Assembly (NCBI RefSeq): GCF_037975245.1
Contig: NC_092563.1
Location: 27,927,960 to 27,987,959 of the forward strand
DNA: 60,000 nt
Source of the DNA: Apostichopus japonicus
Taxonomy: Eukaryota > Echinodermata > Holothuroidea > Aspidochirotida > Stichopodidae
Direction of reading: 5' to 3'
The position numbers and the translations under genes are program-made. The first letter of the stretch is position 1. Every line of letters begins with the position of its first letter. Below, piece after piece: positions 1 through 10,900 of this stretch. The notes under the pieces are model-generated. The model saw only the letters and a program-made list of their open reading frames with translations, did not search any database and had not been told where the DNA came from.

Positions 1-2408
1 GGCCCACAGACCTGGAGAGAGTTGGGTGAGTGGAGTGGGGGGGGGGGGCGGTAAGGGAGCTACAGTCCTATAAACAGGGTTAGTTAGGGGGACCGGGGAA
101 GTATATGATAAAGAATAAAGTATGGCTCTGGATGTCCCTGCATAATATGTACTATACCCATAACCATAAAACAAAAAACACTCACACAGGCCAAAACGTA
201 ATAGTGTTGCTGCTATTATTGCAATTGAGACATTTTAGGGGTTTTCTCGCAGCTTGTATGTAAATGCAAACAACTTTCTTTCAAAGTAACGTATGCATTT
301 CTTGATTTGGAATGCTGTGAGGTTCAAGGATACATTCATGTGCAGCAAAGCGGGGACCACTGCTGCTGAAATGAGCACACCAAATGTCTATTGATATTTC
401 CGTTTGAGTTCCAGTGACTGAATGTTCACAGGCCTATCGTCTTTATCCCATTTTCTTCCATATTTTTCTTTGCAGAGATGTCCGTGGATGACATCGATGA
501 ACATGATGCAGACAGTGTTTACTCATCCAGACCTGGCACTCGAAATGTAAGTGTAGTAGTCACAGATGTGAAGGGATGGGATTAGGAGGGGGGTGAGATA
601 GCTTCAACCAGGCGCGTAGCCAGGGGGGGGGGCGAAGGGGGCAGCTCCCCCCCCCCTTGAGCATATTTTTTTAAATGTTTTTATGATATCGCTAGTATTT
701 TCAAAACAGAAAATGCTAAGATGCAACTTACAAGGCCTGGGAAGTGCCATTTCCAGCGATCTGGGAGGGATTTTTAGCCAAAATTTTCTTGTACGCTTCG
801 CGCCAACTCATGGTGGCGCTACGCTTAGATAGTTTGCAATGCCGAATCTACAGTTTCGCCCCTCCCTTGGCAAATTCCTGGCTACGCGCCTGGCTTCAAC
901 GATGCAATATATTAGACGAAGTTATGCTCTGTGCACATTATCTACGAAAACTTCCTGTTTATCCCAACAACAGCTCCACACTCACACCCAAAAGAAAGCA
1001 TGGCTGCAGACTCGTGTTTCATGTTTTTTCTTAAATGTTTTTATTGTATACCGAAACAGGTCAGACGAGGACCGAATTAGGCTTAGCCCTCTAATATTAT
1101 CCAAATATCTGAATGCATTTCGTGGCTCTTTACGCTGTGTTATGTAATGATTATTCATTACTGCTACTGACGATATTTCAAATAGTTGTTACTCACGTGT
1201 ACGGGAAAGAGAATTTGGAGTGGAGGGGAGGGGGGGGGGAGTGGAGGGCGTAAAGCGCGCATTTGGCAGAAGATGCTTAACCGACTCTGTCAGTCCTACT
1301 GAGCTACATGTTCATGAGGAAATTCCATTGCAGCATCATGCTTACTGTGTCGTCAAGCTAACACAATTAGAATCCCGATTACAAACTGCGCTTAAATTCA
1401 CGATTACAACGATCCTACAAATTTTCTTCAGTAAGCATTATGTTTACCAGAAGTGCATGGTGAGGGAACTCTTGGTTGTTAATATCTGTAACAAATAATA
1501 AAGACTACGTCTACAAAGGACCTTTAGTTTATGACGAATGAAGAAGGAAAGACTGTTCTCCAACTATATCAGAATTGCCATTGTGTTCCCTACAGGATTT
1601 TAGCTCCGTATACAACCATGGGTGATCAGGCTCTTAATTTGTTAAAGAAGACAATACACATCCATCCCCTCCCTTTTCACCTATTATGACGATTTTATTG
1701 ACGGTATTGAACAATTGAACGACGGTTGGTTCTTCGAATGCTACACAGGGTAATCACGTGATTTTATATCTCCTTCCGCAGTCTATCGCCACTGTTCAGG
1801 GTTTGGACGTCAAATACGTTCCACAGAAGACCAACTACTTCGCAAAATTGAAGCAGATGCAAGAAAGATCTGAAAATGATCAATTGCAACCTCTTAACCG
1901 CGATTACCGCCAAGCAGACGGTGAGAGTCGAGGGCGTAATTCAGCTGCAAGTCAAGGGCGTCGCTCGACAGAAATGGTCGCCTCGAAGAAGCCTAAACCC
2001 GGTCGATCATCCGGTAAAGATGACGCTAGGCTCCCCTCCGGAAGCTACGTAAACAGAAAGAAGAAATCAGTGTCGAAATTGGCTGAAAATCTGCCAAAAA
2101 GCCCCGCTCCTAAGACCCCCATCATGCTGCATACTCCTAGACTCCCTGGCTCGCCTGATGACCCAGAGGAATTCGATCTGGAGGTGACGAGTCCAAACGG
2201 TAGGAGAACTGGTGATGGAGCTAGTCCTCTGGATACGGAGCGAAAATCACCAGAAGGGTACAGCGGGGAAGATGATGGGTATGATAACGAAGGGTATGAT
2301 GAGGAAGGGGAGTATTATGATTACGATGATTATGAAGATGGAGAGTATGATGAAGACTATGATGGGGAATACTACGAAGGCGAGGAGTACACAGATGAAT
2401 ATGATTGA
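1..2408 (+). CDS. 3' end of an unrecognised gene with an acidic Tyr/Asp/Glu-rich C-terminal tail
   Basis: Three exons join in phase: 1-25 (partial, donor G/GTGAGT), 476-546 (acceptor TTTGCAG, donor AAT/GTAAGT) and 1782-2408 (acceptor TTCCGCAG, stop TGA at 2406-2408). The first junction has one base carried over; the second is phase 0. The product continues left of the window. The visible part reads GPQTWREL, then a Ser/Asp stretch beginning MSVDDIDEHD, then a long low-complexity region rich in Lys, Arg, Ser and Pro, and finally about 45 residues that are almost all Asp, Glu, Tyr and Gly. There are no membrane segments, cysteines or catalytic motifs, so this looks like a disordered cytoplasmic or nuclear tail. 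I do not recognise the family. The first in-frame ATG in exon 476-546 could suggest a start, but the open frame and good acceptor before it favour an internal exon. Confidence 0.75.
609..892. mobile_element. hAT-type MITE (284 bp) with 8-bp target duplication
   Basis: The element starts CAGGCGCGTAGCCAGG and ends with its exact reverse complement (877-892). It is flanked on both sides by the same 8 bases, gcttcaac (601-608 and 893-900). An 8-bp target duplication with CAG-type ends is the signature of the hAT superfamily. It has no transposase frame, so it is a non-autonomous copy sitting in an intron. The perfect duplication and ends suggest a recent insertion. Confidence 0.88.
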
Positions 2409-2932
2409 TTCTATAAACATATAAGATGGAGTAGGTCTGTATCTATAAGGTTGATGGTGATTGGTCGACTCACTTGATGACGCAGTAGTACTCACAGAGG
2501 TCATTATCGGACATGTGGTATGATATCAGACTTACACGTGACTGATCACGTCATAGGTATACATGTGCTGTGTTGTCACTGTTTCGCACATATACTGTAT
2601 GATTGTATCAACATAAGTATTAAGAAGGTGAAAGGGTTGGAAGGTCGTTGACCGATACGTAGTATGACGTCAAATTTGCAAAGTATAATAGGCTGCTCTC
2701 GACAGCGGTTGTTATAGTTTCATGCCTGGGAGATTTGTTATGTAAGATGGGTGAATAGATGATATTAAGTATGAAGGTTGGACATTAATTGGTCGACTCG
2801 TGGAATGACGTCAGACTTCCACTCCACGAAAGTGGAATACAGTGTACTCATCCTCTCTTATGAGTTGCAGTTTAAAGCGGTGGTAACAAAGTTCAAATAT
2901 AATATTCACCTTGTCCCACGACGTCGAATAAA
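2409..2932 (+). other. 3' UTR of the acidic-tail gene with AATAAA signal
   Basis: An AATAAA hexamer lies at 2927-2932, about 520 bases after the stop, and is the likely polyadenylation signal. The stretch repeats a loose motif around TTGGTCGACTC followed by TGACG; two copies contain the exact palindrome TGACGTCA (2665-2672 and 2806-2813). No coding sequence was seen. Confidence 0.5.
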
Positions 2933-3084
2933 CAGAGCTTAAAGACAAAGAAACTTTGTTCTATCGCGTTGTATTAACTCACACATGGACAAATTAGGAT
3001 AGTCTGCAATGACAGTTTCTCCAGTCATAACAATGGTATAAACCAATAAAACCCTCTCCATAATGAGACAAACCACCACATTAA

Positions 3085-3376
3085 TTTTAATCCCTAGCGC
3101 CCTCACAAATATGTCAGAAACCCAAACACCAAGATTTTTATGGTAAACCATGCCTTCAGTCACACTGCTCCTGAACTGTGGAACAAACTCCCGTAAAACA
3201 TTCGGAACGCTTGTTCTGTTTCTACCTTTAAGTCTTTGCTGAAAATGCATTACTTTAAGGAAGTCTATGGTTAATTGTTGTATAGTTTACTTGTTTGTTC
3301 AGCGCATTGAGCTTCGGGATATTGCACTCTATAAGAACTGGTGTAATAATAATAAAAATAATAATGATAATAATTT
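3085..3376 (+). mobile_element. Truncated 3' end of a non-LTR retrotransposon
   Basis: The plus strand reads TAPELWNKLP, then (after a stop) NIRNACSVSTFKSLLKMH, the familiar end of the reverse transcriptase ORF of CR1/L2-like non-LTR elements. A short 3' UTR and an AAT-rich simple-repeat tail (about 3343-3376) follow. The frame is interrupted by stops, so this is a dead, 5'-truncated copy. It lies between two convergent genes. Superfamily placement is inference. Confidence 0.7.
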
Positions 3377-4939
3377 GGACTATTCAAAAAGTGAGTTACT
3401 TGTAACATTTGTAGCTCAAATTTGGAAATGTTGTTATGTCACAAAATTTTTGGACGGGAAAGAATTACTGCAGAAAAATATAATAAGGTTATCGTTATTC
3501 TTGTTTGTCAAAGTTTCAGAGCTCAGGAAAAGGATTAAAAATATATAAAGATAAAAAAAAAAAATGCAAGAATGAGTTTGTACATAAATTTTTATTGGAA
3601 CAGAAAACATGTACATTAAAACAAATGGATAATTATGTACTACTTAAACATTGCAACATCTAACAGAAGATTCTTTCAAAATATGTTTCTATCAAACTGT
3701 CTTCCTTGAAGTACAACTTCCATGCTTGGTAAATTGGTTGAAGTGAAAAATGGAAATAAAATCCACAAAATTTGAGCAATAGTACTTGTCATTTGTTTGC
3801 ATTTAATAACAAATAAAACCAAACAATACCAAAATATTTTCACTAAACATATAAATGGATGTATTCGTCTGTAGAAAACACTGCCAGTGTTTTTGATTCA
3901 AGCAATACAAGCATTGCTAGTGCTTATTGCATTTCACATTTAGCAGAAATTGTTTTCTAAGAATGATCATATTAATTTTAAGATGAATTTTAAGACATCT
4001 TCCATGATATTGAAACTTTAACATGATTTATTCAAATGTTTATCCATCAGAAACAATCTGTGTGGGATTAGGTTCTGGATGCTACCTTGGGCTCTTCGAA
4101 AATTCTTGTTGTGATTTCTTCGCAAAACGATGTTGTCTTGTACTCAATTGCTAACGAATAAGTACCGATTGTGAACCTTATTTTAAGCAGCCAGTGTATT
4201 AAAAAAATTTATTTTAATTTTTTTACTTTACTATTTTATGATATATGTATTTAACGTAGCCTGAGAGAAGTTGCCAAATATATTTGGGAGCGTTTTGAAA
4301 ATAGTATATAAAGTGTACCTTGATCTGAATATGCAGTCTGCATGGATATTGATAAAGTGGATATCCTTAACCCTACCAATTGACAATAAGCCATCTGCAG
4401 TAACACCTAGGATCTTCCATGAAGTTCTCCTCCCCCCTCCCTCTCCCCTCTTCCCATTGTGGTCACACACCCAACAGCATCTTAAAACTTATTCACTAGC
4501 CAACAAATCACTCTATATTAATAGCGACCTCAATCTCTCATCCATCCTCCAACCTGGTCTGTTTGGCTAGTGACAGAATGAACTTCAAGGGGTGTAGGTG
4601 TAGATTCTATGCCTTACATCACCTAATCACTTGTATATCCTGTCACCTCCCACCTTGTTCTCACCTCAGGCGCCCCTCTTAACACCCCTCTTAGCGCAGA
4701 CTAGTCGAATATCCAGACCAGTGGTTCAACATCTATAACTCATTGTGCTGTATTGCAAATCAACAACGGCTGTTCAGTCCCAACTTGATTGCTTCCGTCT
4801 GTGACAGCTCTGTTCTTCAGCCTTTACTATGGGAGATGTTGGTCGTTTGACTTCCGACCATAAACCCCTGGCTACGCTGGTGATTGTGTTACACAATGAC
4901 AAGGTACACCAAAAGTCCATTCGACAGCTTTACGAGGGC
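3377..4939. other. Intergenic / PIGU 3' UTR region
   Basis: AT-rich sequence without a supported coding exon. It probably includes the 3' UTR of the minus-strand PIGU gene; several AATAAA-type signals are possible on the minus strand and I cannot choose among them. The short open frames at 4231-4570 show no family resemblance. Confidence 0.4.
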
Positions 4940-7900
4940 TCACTGCAGCTTGACTAACTTCTCCGTACCGTCGGGCTTCAAGGCCTTCATCCCATGTTGC
5001 AAGGAAAATGATCTTCTCAAGAATGCAAAGATCAAATCTGTGACTAGAAATATCTGCAAACCAGAAGAGAAAACAGAACAAAGATGTCAATTTACTATTT
5101 GAAAGTTAGTTATGAGTAACAGCTTCCCCCAATCTCTTCCCTCTCCTCTTAACAGTTTCTCAAAACTTTTCTACAAAACAAAACATTCCCATTCTTTACA
5201 AGTCAATACTTTCAACTGAAATACTGTTGATTTATTCTGCTCTTTTCAAATTATGTGATGTCACAAGTGGGCAAGTAACATTTACAGCTTACACAAGTTC
5301 CACATAGAAGTGAGCAATTACATCTATTTAAGTCTTAACACTTAATTCATACCTCCTCTTTGTTTTATTTCAATGTGACAGACACATTAATGTTAAACAT
5401 TGCCAAACTCATCAGCTGCAACACTTTCAATGTAGATGATAGGCAACCATAGGATGATACTCAGTAAATGTTACATAATTTAACTCATAATGGCTAAGGT
5501 TTGGGACAAGAGGGAGGGTGGGGATGGGAGGGGGGAGAGGGGGTTACACTGCAGCTTATCTATCAACAATTAAACAGAATAGGATTCCAATATTTGTGTC
5601 TTTAAGTAAGTTTTTAAATGTTATATGATATCGTACTAGTAATCTCTTACCTGTGCAGTGCTATAAATCAAGGTGATATGATATCATACTAGTTATCTCT
5701 TACCTGTGCAGTGCTATAAATCAAGGTGATATGATATCATACTAGTTATCTCTTACCTGTGCAGTGCTATAAATCAAGGTGATATGATATCATACTAGTT
5801 ATCTCTTACCTGTGCAGTGCTATAAATCAAGGTGATATGATATCATACTAGTTATCTCTTACCTGTGCAGTGCTATAAATCAAGGTGATATGATATCATA
5901 CTAGTAATCTCTTACCTGTGCAGTGCTATAAATCAAGGTGATATGATATGGTACTAGTAATCTCTTACTAGTAATCTCTTACCTGTGCAGTGCTATAAAT
6001 CAAGGTGATATGATATGGTACTAGTAATCTCTTACTAGTAATCTCTTACTAGTAATCTCTTACTAGTAATCTCTTACTAGTAATCTCTTACCTGTGCAGT
6101 GCTATAAATCAAGGTGAAAGCAAACAGGAAGTTGGCATTAGCGCTGCCTGCATAGATCCACAAATGCCACAAGACTGGAGCCAACACTACTGATATCACT
6201 ATCATGACTGAGATCACCAGTCCGTTTCGAAGATCTGCAGGTTAAACACAAGAAGATATGATTGCTCTTTCTCTTTATCAGGCGGAAACCGGGGTCATGT
6301 GGTACCAGCCAAGTACATACAATCTGGAACATAAATATGCTTATAATGGAAAACATTTTAATCCCCTTGTTAGTCTTCCAAATCTGCAAAACCAACTTCC
6401 TGAGTCTGATGGGTCTTAAGGTAACTACTTTCTGGATAACTTCACACATACTCATTGCCATCCGCACCATTATCCACTCGTGGCCTAAACCATCGATTGA
6501 TCACATATATAAGTGAGGTGATTGATACCAGACTGAGCAATGGCAGCAGAAAGTAAGAGCTTTGAAATAATCACTTTTCATGGAGGATTTAAGGGTATTC
6601 AGACACTTACAGTGAAATGCATGAGACCAGACAGGGAGGAGAGCAAAGTAGACTGTGGTATCGCCCAACGATGGGTAAGACTTGAATACTGCCATCAAGA
6701 TCAGCTGGCAGAAGAAAACAAAACTTGGACACTTCCTGGAAAAAAAGAAAGAAAACGAAGAGAGGATGTAATTATGCCTCCTCTAAGGCTGCAAAGCAAA
6801 ATGAAACTTTATATTTTCATTGGAACAGTCAGAGTCAGAAGAAAGTTACAAAAAAGAAACTTGACTGGCACTGAAACTCTTTCATTTAGAATATTGACAT
6901 ATCTCTTGTCATGGTAGCATTACTGAGAAAAGTACCATGGAATCCCTTTCGTGCCAATGCTTGATCACATACAACCAATGTGTGACCTACGTAGTCAGAC
7001 AGCAAGTGGTCTGTTTGGAATTGAATCTCAAATTAACTGGAGCACATTTATATTACATAACACATGTTTATAAAACTACAGACATGAACTCCATCTTATA
7101 AAAGAGCCTTAAAAATTCCTTGCCTAAGAAGAACACCACTTATTTCAGCTAGATTCAATACTCAACTTCCCCCATCCCTTACTCCCACATATCTATTGGT
7201 ATTCAGTACAAAACTAACTATAGATGTAGGTTTAGCATGCAATACACTCTGTGAAAGTTTTTTACGGCGGTAAGTTATTATCTAAGGAACAGTGGTGTCG
7301 CCAGGGGGTGGCCTGGGGGGGGGGATGTGCCCTCCCCCCAAAAAAATCATGCCGCCCCAGATGCAATTTGTAGTGTTAAAAAAAAAAACTCAAACAAAAG
7401 CTTCATCTGCCTCAATTAAAAACATAAATATCCGACAGACTGAGCCCAAAACTTAAGGTTACTTCAAGTTGCAAAATATAGCACCAGATTGCATCTAAGA
7501 ACCCTTAATTCATCAAAAATTAAGGGGATACCCCTTCCCCTTAGTCCCCTCGTCCCCAGTACGACATTCAAAAATAAACATTGTTCCCTCCTATTTAAGT
7601 GCTGTGCCCCCCTGTGCCCCCAAGATTGATATGTCTGGCTACGCCACTGCTAAGGAACAAGCACACAGACCCTTATATCATGAATATTCATGTCCCATAC
7701 TTACCATAAGACAATGGCCAGAGGTAGCGTGTAAATGAAGGCATGTACCTGGAACACCCAGAGGAAGAAGATTCTAAAATGTTCAAACATCTCCATGAAG
7801 TAGTACCAGAATAGACCCAAGTTTGGTTTCAAGTCTGTAACCGATAACCTGCAAATATTAATATACTTGAATAAATGTCTTTGTCTACTGAGAATAAACC

Positions 7901-10900
7901 CAAGTTTGGTTTCAAATCTAAAACTGATAACCTGTAAAATGAATATGTTTGAATGAATGTCTTTGTCTTCTGAGAATAAACCCAAGTTTTGCTTTCAAAT
8001 CTATAACCAATAACCTGTAAAATGAATATATCTGAATTTAATGTCTTTGTCATGAGAGAATGAACCCAAATTTGGTTTCAGATCTATAACCGATAACCTG
8101 TAAAATGAATATATTTGAATAAATGTCTCTTTTCACTAGGAATTAATGGGGTGGACAGTGAACCAAAAAAGTGATTTCTAACTAAAATCTCATAATGGTT
8201 ATTCTTTAATTAATTAAAATGATGCAGTTTAATATTGTAATAAAGAGAGACATGTTGTAATAAAGAGAGACATGTTGTAATCAAGATCAGTTCCTTAAGG
8301 CAGTTGGTTGCCTTACATAAACCAGATAAGAATTTCCAGCAACTTCACACATGTTCAGTGAGCTCTGTACAGAGAATGTGAAGATTTTGCTTTCATCTGA
8401 AAAGCTGTGATCAGCTGATAGCTTGGCAACAATGATTTCAGCCCTAATTCATATATGCAGATTGCTTGTGAAAGGCAAAGTAACACATCTACTGTTGATT
8501 CTTGTAGTAAACAGCATCAAATTGTCTCACTATTTTACACATCTGACGTCCGTCAATCCAATAAACTAACGAATTAATTTCTTTTAATTACCCTGCTTAA
8601 ACTAAAAAAAGATATCAAGGTTTGTAAAGCTGCTCGACTGTGTACCATGTTACTATCCTATCTGGAAAATTATGTAAATGGTGCACTTACGTAAATCCAT
8701 ACGTTGACCTGACAAAGTCCCATGATTCTAACATGGTGTACGACACGCCCAAGAGAATAAAACACCAGATGAGAAAAGAACCAACTGTGAACAGGATGGC
8801 AGAAACAGCAGTCCTACTAGAGTATGAAATGGTTTCTTTCCTCTCCTGTTAGAGACAAATGATAGTATAAACAGTTGAATGCCACCAAAGAGAGTGAGTG
8901 ATAGAAACAGGTTTTCTGCACCAACTATGTGATTTAATGTTTTTGGCTGTAAATTTTTACCATATTTCCACCATTGTGATATATCTTACAACATCCAGAA
9001 TTCATATATAGAGCATGAGAGGTATGTATGGTAGTATGTGTGTTTATTTTGTGGGTGAGGGGCCAGGGGGGGGAAGTTAGGGTATTCTTTACAAAGGGAT
9101 ATTCAACTGTTCCCCTGGTTTTAATAGTCCTTGTCTGATGCATTCTATACCTATGAAGTAATGCCATGCCTTACTTACCGGTGCTTACAAGTTTTGTGAC
9201 ATTCTCCTGGTGTATACAAAACCACTCCTTTCAATTAAAATATCATTGTTTTTGATCTTCTAACGTTTCTAAGATTTGAGTTTAACTGCTCATGACTTAA
9301 ATGATGCATTTCTTGTAAGAAATTACAGAAAATCATTAAATTGCCTCGGTGAAGACATTGGCAGAGTAACTTTGATGGTCCTTATAAGTGTCAGGAGCAA
9401 CAATCTAAAGCACTTTACAAAGACAATACATGTACTAGTACAAACTAACAAAAGACCTAAATATAGAGGAATTTCTTCAATTTGGATTTACAGCAAACAA
9501 CAGAAGTCCACGGTCTTTATAGACAAAGACATTATCTGGTCTGATTCACTCTTTGTTATTTTGAGTTAGATCTCAGCTCAAGGGATTAGTTGGCTTCTGT
9601 TTAAAAACAAGTATATGTGGTGAATTAAACCATAACAAAACTAAAACAACAACCATAAATCTCAATGATTTTTTTGTTCCCATTTATAAACTTCAACTTA
9701 CCTGCATTTTCAGAAAGGCAAGGTGCATAGCACTGGGAACTATTAACATCACAGGATAAAGTGACTGATAAGAGGCTAGGGCTAAGGTCAAGGTCGCAGA
9801 TATTCTCTGTCCTGTGAAGAGATTCAAGTATTTCTATAAAAGCAGAAACTGACATACATCTGTCACATATCTGTTATATATTTCATAAACTCATTTTTAA
9901 GTATATGCGTCTTAAATTTTTTTTATAAAATTGCCAAAATATAAAAATAAAAGATTACCATTATTTAAAATTCTGAAGTAAAGCACATGGGGATAGTGAC
10001 AGATCAAAGATTCCTAATTAGCCCTAACTAGACAGCCCTGAACATGTGCATTTAACTTGCCTTATAAAAAATAGTTTAATTTAGTTTAACTTGGTTCTAA
10101 AGGTTCAGTGAACCCCAAAGGTAAAGAAGCCTGCAGTTGCTCAATTTTAAATCCATGTCAAGTTGTGATTGTCAGAGAGCACCCACTTACATCAAACCTC
10201 CTTTCAATAGGTATTCAGATAACTATGAGCTAGGAATATAAATTTTGCTTCCATTTCTGCAACAAACCAGCCACTTACAAACTTCATCAGACCTACAAGA
10301 GTGTACCCTGTCATCTAGTCCCATTCAACTCAGTGGCGTTCAGTGACAGTGAGGAAAGTTGGGAAAATGGATGGCAACATTTTCTTATGAAATGGAAAAG
10401 CTTTTATTCCCATTTGTACAATCTCTTTCTATTATTTATACTGTCATGAGGGGGGGGGAGGAGGAGGGGGGGTGAAGGGGGAGGAAGGGGGTTCATGTTA
10501 ACATGCAATAGCTTCATTGACAGGACTACATACAGATCTCACATTCATTAACTGACATGTCTTTACCTTTAAGAGTGAGTAAGAATGTCGAAGCAATCAT
10601 AAGATTGTTAATAATACTGGTTGACTGTGCAGCACATGTCAGGATACTGAATGGATTCAGCAAATATCTGAAATAAAGAAAAGAAAAACAAAAACTTTGA
10701 AGAATGTAAATATCAGGAGAACTAGTCTAGGAATGTATGGATTCTGAACAGCAAACAATTTAATAGCACTGATAGATATGTTGAAAACTCATCCAAATTT
10801 GGCTTATCCTTACTTGAAACTGAAAGCCTAAATGATTAGAGTGAAGCAACCCAAAACTGTCTGAAAAGAGTGTTCACAACTGATGACTTGTATAAACAAG

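Noticed and set aside
1240-1315. tRNA-like sequence on the minus strand (GTAGCTCAGTAGG)
   Set aside because: Has an A-box-like string and a plausible anticodon region, but no B box or acceptor-stem pairing. At best a SINE relic, too weak to list.
2939-3250. 103-codon minus-strand frame
   Set aside because: Antisense of a retrotransposon reverse transcriptase remnant that is recognisable on the plus strand.
4872-5090. 72-codon minus-strand frame ([12 protein letters not shown])
   Set aside because: Shadow in the wrong frame of the last PIGU exon. The correct frame reads [16 protein letters not shown] and ends [10 protein letters not shown].
7829-8053. Minus-strand frames resembling PIGU ([11 protein letters not shown])
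   Set aside because: They are tandem copies of the start of exon 7705-7848 within the intron, not additional exons of the main transcript.
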